17,099 bases of DNA from contig CAKVCP010000039.1 in assembly GCA_934725735.1 (NCBI GenBank), positions 1 to 17,099 on the forward strand, given 5' to 3'. The translations under genes and the position numbers were made by a program. Positions 7,901 to 13,583 of this stretch are shown in pieces (within the stretch, counting starts at the first letter, position 1; the number at the start of each line of letters is the position of its first letter). The notes beneath the pieces were generated by a model, which was given only the letters and a program-made list of their open reading frames with translations, was not told where the DNA came from and searched no databases. Source of the DNA: an uncultured Thermoguttaceae bacterium. GTDB lineage: Bacteria; Planctomycetota; Planctomycetia; Pirellulales; Thermoguttaceae.

Positions 7901-8466
7901 CGCACTCGATCGGCGTTCTCGGCAAGACGGGGCGCGGAATCGGCGAGCACTTCAACATCGATCGTCGAGACGTCGACGTGTGGATGTGCACGTTGAGCAA
8001 GACGTTCGCAAGTTGCGGCGGCTATATTTCCGGGAGCAAAGAACTCGTGGAATACCTCAAGTATACCGCGCCTTCGTTCATGTTCTCCGTGGGTATGCCC
8101 CCCGCGCAGACTGGCGCCGCGCTCGCCGCGCTCCGCGTTTTGGAACGCGAACCTCAACGCGCTCAGAAGCTTCGCGACAATAGCGCGTACTTCAAAGAAT
8201 TAGCGCGCGGTTACGGCATGAACGTCGGACTTGCGCAGGATACCGGCGTAGTTCCGGTTATTATCGGGAATTCGATTAAGACGTTGGCGGCTTCGCATCA
8301 ACTCTTCCTGCATGGAATTAACGCGCATCCAATTCTTCATCCCGCCGTTGAAGAACATCAGGCTAGAATTCGGTTCTTCCTCACGAGTCTTCATTCCTTC
8401 GAGCAGATCAAGACGACGGTCGACACGCTCGCCGCGATTCTCAAAGAACTTGAGTCGCACGACTGA
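4975..8466 (+). CDS. Fatty-acyl-AMP ligase / acyl carrier protein / alpha-oxoamine synthase fusion
   Basis: A 1163-residue three-domain enzyme. (1) Residues about 1-575 are an adenylate-forming ligase: YTSGSTGNPKG (177-187), LPSYHDMGLIGG, FNGAEPV, YPCFGLAEGT, RTGDLGF (443-449), GRIKD (459-463) and catalytic Lys558 in KTSSGKVQR. SYHDMGLIGG and SGGPNFAYDLC are typical of fatty-acyl-AMP ligases, which load ACPs rather than CoA. (2) After a Lys/Glu/Pro/Ala linker, about 667-745 is an ACP with phosphopantetheine site Ser703 in GLDSLERME. (3) About 760-1163 is a PLP-dependent alpha-oxoamine synthase (AONS/serine palmitoyltransferase family): HDSLAHNS (His901), VDEAHSIG (Asp974, His977) and PLP lysine Lys1009 in TLSKTFASCGG. 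Inferred activity: activate a fatty acid, tether it, and condense it with an amino acid, releasing CO2, to a 3-keto amine. The AONS part resembles bacterial serine palmitoyltransferases most (YINFSTYNYIG, ILSGARRRPFPHGDW). The amino acid is unknown. GTG start chosen from SD spacing. A terminator follows. Confidence 0.88.
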   Translation: MLTDYPKQFDAGRSNLVDLVRYRAFYQPNEVGFTFLTNNGKDETSLTYGELDRRCRRLAATLQRNGMRGKRALLLYRPGLEFIVAFYGCLYAGATAIPAYPPTKNRSMLRIQSIVADSEASMALTTKEVVEQVKSTVDSTPLLRQIPWLTTNDLPVGPEDDWVDPQIGQEEIAFLQYTSGSTGNPKGVMLSHGNMLNNSMLIERGFEHTRSSKGVFWLPSYHDMGLIGGVIQPLYCGCQNVMMAPLTFLTRPFLWLKMISKYRATTSGGPNFAYDLCVKMVKDEQIDELDLSSWKVAFNGAEPVQAETLERFAQKFERCGFKYEAFYPCFGLAEGTLIVTGGMRDRAPVILNVDVDALGEGRAVKVPEGSPRARKLVSSGRTIFGQRLAIVDPETRVECPDGRVGEIWTSSPSVAQGYWRNEEETNRCFRARIAGTNEGPFLRTGDLGFVEDGELFVTGRIKDMMIIRGVNVYPQDIEITAQHVSPILSMNSGGAFLIGNENDEKLVLVQEVERRFKPEDAAELFAKIRKSIALEHELPIYAIVLIAKGSLPKTSSGKVQRHACRAYYLSGELKVLAKWCVEDESLAAEQTKSSNVSGFVGEENPLYAPAEGQSVEHTPHEDDSWSETQREVTSVFTVVEKKPEAKKAEPVAKPVEAATSNAASVMSYEETARAVLEEVYRVAKERARNITLDTDIPSLGLDSLERMEILASLEDRFGGQFPEEVLPTMSTAREVVEGVRKYLGAGRAFSDPNAKRFEIDESCYDFGKFPEYISIHQKFEMAKSLGMNHFFEPHEGPAGATIKIGSKEYINFSTYNYIGTSGEPSVTAAAQAAVARYGTTAGASRIVAGEIPLHRELENEITRFLGTEDTILLVGGHQTNESIIGHLMGSEDLILHDSLAHNSIVQGCILSGARRRPFPHGDWNAVDKILSQHRNKYRRVLIVLEGVYSMDGDYPNLPEFIKVRNRYRTLLMVDEAHSIGVLGKTGRGIGEHFNIDRRDVDVWMCTLSKTFASCGGYISGSKELVEYLKYTAPSFMFSVGMPPAQTGAALAALRVLEREPQRAQKLRDNSAYFKELARGYGMNVGLAQDTGVVPVIIGNSIKTLAASHQLFLHGINAHPILHPAVEEHQARIRFFLTSLHSFEQIKTTVDTLAAILKELESHD

Positions 8467-8499
8467 CGTAGTAGCGTAAAATGATGTTTTCCTGAAATT

Positions 8500-8534
8500 A
8501 ACGCGCGCCTCTATTTAGTGGACGCGCGTTTTTT
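8500..8534 (+). terminator. Rho-independent terminator of the FAAL fusion gene
   Basis: AACGCGCG (8500-8507) pairs with CGCGCGTT (8523-8530) around a 15-base loop and is followed by TTTT (8531-8534), 34 bases after the stop codon. Confidence 0.75.
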
Positions 8535-8551
8535 CGTCCTTTAACGTAGTC

Positions 8552-8579
8552 TTGATTTTTTCCACCCGCGCTACATAAT
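8552..8579 (+). promoter_or_regulatory. Candidate promoter for the CydA-like gene
   Basis: TTGATT (8552-8557), a 16-base spacer and CATAAT (8574-8579) match the sigma-70 pattern 4/6 and 5/6. It sits after the preceding terminator and 73 bases before the start codon. Confidence 0.4.
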
Positions 8580-8652
8580 GACGCTAACGCTTCGCGATAT
8601 GCGCGCGTTATTTCCGTCTGAAAAATCCCCTAGTTAAGGTAAAGGGTTCGTT

Positions 8653-10863
8653 ATGTATTATCCTTGGCTTGACGTTCCGCTCCTAACAGCGCCGATGATA
8701 ATAGCGATTATCGCTTTATTCCACGTCTTTGTGTCGCATTACGCCGTAGGAGGCGGTTTGCTCTTGGCGCTCGAGAACGGAAGGGCGCTGCGTTCAGGCG
8801 ACGCGGCGTATCGCGACTATCTCAAGAAACACGCGAAGTTTTTTATTCTTTTGACGGTTCCGTACGGCGGCGTCACCGGGGTCGGCGTCTGGTTCTCTAT
8901 CGGATTGGCGTCTCCCCTTGCGACGAGCGAGTTAATACGGATTTTTGTCTTTGGATGGGCGATCGAATGGTGCTTTTTCCTTCTTGAAATCGTCTCGGCG
9001 TTTGTTTTTTACTACGCATGGGATCGACTCTCTCCTAAAGCGAGCTCCATTATCGGATGGATCTACGGGCTCTCCGCGTGGATTTCTCTGGTATTGATAA
9101 CGGGCATAACCGCCTTTATGTTAAACGCCTCTGGAATCGTCGGCGATTGGGAGACGACCGGAAACTTTTGGCACGCGTTTTTAAACGTTCAGTTCCTTCC
9201 GCAAACGATCGCGCGAACAGGGGGCGCGTTGATTCTCGCCTCCCTTTATTTCCTCGCGCACGCGGCCTTTACCGTGAAAGACGCGTCGATTCGAGAAACG
9301 GTCGCCAAGCGTATGCGCGTTCCCTCTTTCGTCGGTCTCTTCCTCCTGATGGCGGGGGTGGTCGGATGGCTCTTCTTCTTGCCTGAAACGAGTCGATTGA
9401 CCCTTGAACGCGCGGCGGCTACCAACATCTTCGCGGGCGCTTTTCTCGGAATCGTCGCGGGTATCGCGCTTCTTCTTTTCCTCGGTCCCTGCCTAAAGCC
9501 GCGCGAGGTTTCCGCAGGAATGGCCGTCGCCCTTCTAATGATGGGAATCGGCGGCGTCAGCGTCGCGGAATTTGTGCGTGAAGCGGTGCGTAAACCCTAC
9601 GTCGTCGACCGTTTGGTTTACGGCGATCAAGTCTTCAGAACCGACGTTCCCGAGATGCGACAAATCGGCATGCTTTACAAAGGAACGTGGACTTCTTACG
9701 CGCTCGACGATCTCCAGGAAAAATATCCCGATTTGGCGATCTCGCCCCAGAAATACTTGGGCGTCGAGTCGATCCATCTCGTTCCTCCCGCCGCCGAAGA
9801 ACCTAAGGTTGAGTCCACTCCTGAGGAAACGGCGCCGAGCGAAGATAACGATTCCTCGACGGCTAGCCGCGATTCGCGCGTCGCGTTCTATCAAGAAACC
9901 GTCGCGTTGACGCAGTCTTCCTTTACCCCCGTTGCGACCAGTTCTCCGACTCCGTCGCGTTTAACCGCGCCCAATGGCGGCGAGATGATTTTAGCTTCCC
10001 CCAATGCGCCTTTGATGGGAACGAACTCTCTTGCCGCCGAGGCGAACCGTCGCAGCGGCTCCCAGGGCAGCGTCGTCGTCGAACAGGGCGCTCAGTTTGC
10101 TCAGCCCGTCCCCCAAGCGAACGCCAACCTCTCGTCCGTAGCGCCGAGCATTCCCGTTGTTTCCGGCGTTTCGCAGACTCAAACAACGCCTATTGTTCCA
10201 GCGTCGACAAACGCCCGAAACGACGCGCTTCCCGCGCCTAGCGTTTCAAGTCTCCAATCTTCTTCCGTCGACGCGCCCGTCTCCCCCAATTTGCCGATCG
10301 CCGCGACCGCTCCGGAAGTTTCCGAGGCGTCGAAATCCATTCCCGAACTTCTCGCGACGAACGCCGCCGATTCTCTCGCGGACGCCGAATCTTCCGTAGA
10401 GCCTATGAGGACCCGATCCCCCGAGGAACTCGACCGAGAAGTCAACGGACCGATTGCGCGCGGAAACGAGGATCTGCTAAAAGTTGAGCGCGCCGATCGA
10501 CTTTCCCTTGGCCGTATGATGTTTCTCCATCATTGCAACGCCTGTCATGCGGCTGAGCACGGTTATTCGGCGGTTGGACCTCTTGTTTCGGGACTCGACT
10601 CTAAGGAGATTAGCTCCTTTGCCATGCGTTTGAATCATTCGCATTTCTATATGCCGCCATGGGCGGGAACGGAAGTTGAAGCGGAACTTCTTGGCGAATA
10701 TCTCGAATCGATCGCCGCCGACGTTCCGAACAACGCTTTTATGAAAGAGAAAGAACGAAAGACTCGTGAAGAAAAGTCGGACGTTCCCGACGCGGAGGCG
10801 CAAGAAGACGAGACGTTAGACCCCGACGCTTCGTCGACGCAGGGGGAAACTTCCTCCCTTTAA
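8653..10863 (+). CDS. CydA-like oxidase subunit with C-terminal heme c domain
   Basis: 736 residues. Residues 1-312 hold about eight hydrophobic spans and resemble cytochrome bd subunit I: His24 in LFHVFVSHYAVGGG matches E. coli CydA His19, Glu105/Glu112 in AIEWCFFLLE match the Glu99/Glu107 pair (spacing one shorter), and AWDRL and VREAVRKPY match GWDRL and AEYGRQPW. The quinol Q-loop is absent, and the stretch matching FVHTV with heme b558 ligand His186 reads FLPQT. From about 375 to 610 is a low-complexity Ser/Pro/Ala/Val linker. Then comes a cytochrome c fold: CNACH at 628-632 and Met667 in FYMPPWAG as likely axial ligand. A Glu/Asp-rich tail ends the protein. Inferred: an inner-membrane terminal oxidase or redox subunit with its heme c on the outer face, fed by cytochrome c instead of quinol. 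No cydB is adjacent. AGGG (8643-8646) sits 6 bases before ATG. Family placement is good; electron donor and acceptor are inference. Confidence 0.8.
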   Translation: MYYPWLDVPLLTAPMIIAIIALFHVFVSHYAVGGGLLLALENGRALRSGDAAYRDYLKKHAKFFILLTVPYGGVTGVGVWFSIGLASPLATSELIRIFVFGWAIEWCFFLLEIVSAFVFYYAWDRLSPKASSIIGWIYGLSAWISLVLITGITAFMLNASGIVGDWETTGNFWHAFLNVQFLPQTIARTGGALILASLYFLAHAAFTVKDASIRETVAKRMRVPSFVGLFLLMAGVVGWLFFLPETSRLTLERAAATNIFAGAFLGIVAGIALLLFLGPCLKPREVSAGMAVALLMMGIGGVSVAEFVREAVRKPYVVDRLVYGDQVFRTDVPEMRQIGMLYKGTWTSYALDDLQEKYPDLAISPQKYLGVESIHLVPPAAEEPKVESTPEETAPSEDNDSSTASRDSRVAFYQETVALTQSSFTPVATSSPTPSRLTAPNGGEMILASPNAPLMGTNSLAAEANRRSGSQGSVVVEQGAQFAQPVPQANANLSSVAPSIPVVSGVSQTQTTPIVPASTNARNDALPAPSVSSLQSSSVDAPVSPNLPIAATAPEVSEASKSIPELLATNAADSLADAESSVEPMRTRSPEELDREVNGPIARGNEDLLKVERADRLSLGRMMFLHHCNACHAAEHGYSAVGPLVSGLDSKEISSFAMRLNHSHFYMPPWAGTEVEAELLGEYLESIAADVPNNAFMKEKERKTREEKSDVPDAEAQEDETLDPDASSTQGETSSL

Positions 10864-10871
10864 ATGAAACG

Positions 10872-10906
10872 GCCCAGCGATCTTTGAGCTTCGCTGGGCT
10901 TTTTTT
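10872..10906 (+). terminator. Strong rho-independent terminator
   Basis: GCCCAGCGA (10872-10880) pairs perfectly with TCGCTGGGC (10891-10899) with a 10-base loop, followed by seven T (10900-10906). It starts 9 bases after the CydA-like stop and directly abuts the end of the convergent lipoprotein gene. Confidence 0.92.
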
Positions 10907-12319
10907 CTAATTGGAACCGTCGCCGGAAGCGAGGATCGTTCCGACAGGGTATCGATCGGGATAGTTGACCATGACGTAGGCGTTGCGATTTTTCGGAATA
11001 TGGACAGTGCGACGACACGCTTCGCCTATTTTATTCCCCTGGCGATCGGTGGGGTAGACGACAATCTGCGTTTCGCCCGCTGGAAGTTCCGCGCTTAAAA
11101 CTTGAATTTTCGCGGGTAGCAGTCCCCAGCAACGCGTGTCCGCCGTTTCCGTCGCTTCCCACACGACGCCGCCCAAGTCGGCGGCAAGACTTACCCAGGG
11201 ATTGACCTGCGCCGCTTCTTTGGCTACGTAAACGGTTCCTTTTTTCGTTATGCGTCTGACGATGGCGCGCGCGAGAATGAGATCTTTGACCGCTTCGAAC
11301 TCCTTGGCGGCCATTTCGTTGACGTCGACGATTGTTTCCGACAATCCGATTTTTTCGCCGTTCGCTTCGAGCGCGACGCTCGCGATGTTGGGCGAGTCGA
11401 CGACGATTTCCGGTATCGGCACGGGGACTATCGTTGGGGGAACGGAGTATTTGCTTGTCGCGGAGAATATCTGATCGGCGACGAGTAGCGCGAATTGAGT
11501 CGCTTCCGCGTAGGTTTGTTCTTTGCGCGGCCCTTTGCCGACGAGAGCGAAAAGGTATAAGCGACCGTTGCCAGGCTGCGAGTGGACACCTTTCTCCGCG
11601 CGTTCGACGTCTTTTTTCCCTTGAGCGAAACTCGGACTCCACTCGACGACTTTTCGGTAACATCGCGCGGCCTCTCCTTGTTCGAGATACGTTTCCTCCG
11701 CGAGAATTCCTTCAAGATAGGGGCCGATTGGCAACCGAGGATATTGGACTTTGGGATTGATTTTTTTACCTTCGTTATTGGGATCGTCCATGAGGCCGCC
11801 GCGGACGATCGCATCCTGCTTTTCTTCAATCTGAAAAGCGTATGCGCGCGCGTCATGTCCGTTGACGAGGAGCTCTGTAAGCGCTAAATAGACGCGGATC
11901 ATGACTATTTCATAGTCTTCGCCGTCAAAAGAAGACGCGTTTTCATCCATCCAGAGAGAGAGGAGCTTTTCGCCCGTCGCTTTGGCGCGCATAGCGTCGA
12001 GCGAATCGAGTTCGTCGCGTACGTCGCGCAACTTCGTTTGGGCGTCTTTGACCTTGCCTTGCGCAAGATCGAGACTAGCGCTCTCGAGCGTCAACGGAGT
12101 CTTTTCCTTCGCCGACGCGCGCTTTTGACAACGTTCAAGATTTTCCCGCGCTTTATCGAGGTCGACTGTTTCGTAGAAGTCAACGCGCCTTTCTTCGAGT
12201 TTTTGGGCGTAACGCGAGGCGCACCCCGCAAGCGTCGTCAAAAGTTGCAGAACGAGTAGGCACGACGCGATCTTCAACATTGGATTTTGAACGTCGTTTT
12301 CCCTTTGGTTTTCCTTCAT
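10907..12319 (-). CDS. Lipoprotein with helical (TPR-like) N-terminal half, function unknown
   Basis: 470 residues. The N-terminus has a hydrophobic stretch ending in the lipobox LTTLAGC (Cys33), so it should be exported and lipid-anchored. Residues about 34-245 are charged and helical with alternating Lys/Glu (DLDKARENLERCQKRAS, EQGEAARCYRKVVEWSPSF), like tetratricopeptide repeats. The rest is richer in beta-type residues, with a Pro/Val/Ile segment (PPTIVPVPIPEIVVDSP) and a C-terminal part with HIPKNRNAYVMVNYPDRYP. I recall an uncharacterised family of similar-sized TPR lipoproteins (COG3014) with this layout, but cannot confirm membership. GGAG 8 bases before the ATG at 12319 supports this start; Met14 (12280) would give a more usual signal peptide but has no Shine-Dalgarno. 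It is the last of three minus-strand genes, 88 bases after the propeller gene, and converges on the CydA-like gene. Confidence 0.75.
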   Translation of the reverse strand: MKENQRENDVQNPMLKIASCLLVLQLLTTLAGCASRYAQKLEERRVDFYETVDLDKARENLERCQKRASAKEKTPLTLESASLDLAQGKVKDAQTKLRDVRDELDSLDAMRAKATGEKLLSLWMDENASSFDGEDYEIVMIRVYLALTELLVNGHDARAYAFQIEEKQDAIVRGGLMDDPNNEGKKINPKVQYPRLPIGPYLEGILAEETYLEQGEAARCYRKVVEWSPSFAQGKKDVERAEKGVHSQPGNGRLYLFALVGKGPRKEQTYAEATQFALLVADQIFSATSKYSVPPTIVPVPIPEIVVDSPNIASVALEANGEKIGLSETIVDVNEMAAKEFEAVKDLILARAIVRRITKKGTVYVAKEAAQVNPWVSLAADLGGVVWEATETADTRCWGLLPAKIQVLSAELPAGETQIVVYPTDRQGNKIGEACRRTVHIPKNRNAYVMVNYPDRYPVGTILASGDGSN

Positions 12320-12407
12320 CTCGTCGACTCCATCTTCGCTGACCGTTACGCTGCGGATTCAGCGCGCAATGGAGGAAGATTAATCTATAGAGGTAGCAAT
12401 CGCAAGA

Positions 12408-13583
12408 TCAAGGTTTCCTCGACGACGCTTCTTGATCGATCGTCTCCCATGGGAGCCAGACGAAACGCGGACGATACTCGGAGGGGTTCCGCGGAAGAGA
12501 GCCGAGACGATTCACGTTATAGGAAACGAGGATTCCTTTTTCGCTTGCAAAGATAGGGTGCGCCTTCGCGTTATAACAACGAAGCCCCGGCGTCTTGTCC
12601 GGTATCGACGAACGATAAAAGACGCGTTCTTCCGAGAATGGCCCAAGGGGCGTGTCGGCGATCCTGAACGCGATTTTATTAGAAATCGTTCCGGGCGTAT
12701 ACACGATTAACCATTTCCCTTCGGTTTTTCCGGCGGGTATGCGTGAAATTGAGAATTCGGCGGAAATATTCTTGAGAAGGATTGCGTCTTCGCTCAAGAG
12801 GGCGGAGAGTTCTCCTCGCCATTCTTCGCCGGAATAAAAACTCCAGCGCGTATAGTTCTGAAAATCGTTACGCGGAGCCCGTGCCACGACGAGATCTTTT
12901 CGACTCCCTTCTTTCGGATGGTCGACATAACCGAAAACGTAAATGAAGTCGTCCCCTGAATCATCGCACAGCGCTGGACCCAGGACCAGCGTCTTGTCCT
13001 GCGCGTCGTAATACAAAGGCGCCTGCTCTTGTAGCGTCGGACGAGAGAAATCCGGACGTTTCGTATCGGCGTCGATCGGGAAGACAAGAGCGTGAATCCC
13101 CTTGGGTTTCCATGCGTCTCCCACAAGAATCGCCGTGAGCCAAAGTTGATCCCCGTAGCGCATGCCGTCCTGGAGCCAATAATGCCCGTCGACAACGTTT
13201 TGAGACGATTCTTCTTTACCTCCAGGTTTACGCCATATGAAACTGAAATTCTCTCCACAGGGGACGTAATCTTTCGTCATGCCGAAGGAGTGGTTTGTCA
13301 TAACGACGCGATCATACTCCGTGCCGTCATTCTTTGTCGTTCCCGCCATCGTGTCGCTAAAAATGAAGAGAACGTCCCCTTCGTTTGAAGGCGAGGGAAG
13401 ACTCTTTCGAGCGTCTTTTCCTAAATCGACGGAGTAGATTCCGTCGGCGCCGAGCCATCCTTCTTGACGTTCAAATACGGCGTCCCATTCTCGGGCTTCC
13501 TTTTGCGCGCGCGCGGGCGGAGCTCCAGCGAGAAGGAATAGGGCGACGACGAAGGTTAAAAAGGAAGTTCCGCGTAGATTCAT
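12408..13583 (-). CDS. Secreted DUF4185/DUF5005-like beta-propeller protein
   Basis: 391 residues with a Sec signal peptide: hydrophobic core about 8-20 and an AxA site at 24-26 (PPARA before Gln27), so it is exported. The mature part opens with GWLGADGIYSVDL (42-54) and LFIFSDTMAG (72-81), the pattern of DUF4185/DUF5005 proteins, which are predicted five-bladed propellers related to glycoside hydrolases. Later ADTPLGPFSEE is a blade motif common in GH43/GH32-like folds. A carbohydrate-binding or hydrolytic role is inferred; I cannot assign catalytic residues. Its ATG overlaps the stop codon of the upstream debranching gene (ATGA) and has no clear Shine-Dalgarno, which suggests translational coupling. 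An alternative is a non-enzymatic surface glycan-binding protein. Confidence 0.72.
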   Translation of the reverse strand: MNLRGTSFLTFVVALFLLAGAPPARAQKEAREWDAVFERQEGWLGADGIYSVDLGKDARKSLPSPSNEGDVLFIFSDTMAGTTKNDGTEYDRVVMTNHSFGMTKDYVPCGENFSFIWRKPGGKEESSQNVVDGHYWLQDGMRYGDQLWLTAILVGDAWKPKGIHALVFPIDADTKRPDFSRPTLQEQAPLYYDAQDKTLVLGPALCDDSGDDFIYVFGYVDHPKEGSRKDLVVARAPRNDFQNYTRWSFYSGEEWRGELSALLSEDAILLKNISAEFSISRIPAGKTEGKWLIVYTPGTISNKIAFRIADTPLGPFSEERVFYRSSIPDKTPGLRCYNAKAHPIFASEKGILVSYNVNRLGSLPRNPSEYRPRFVWLPWETIDQEASSRKP

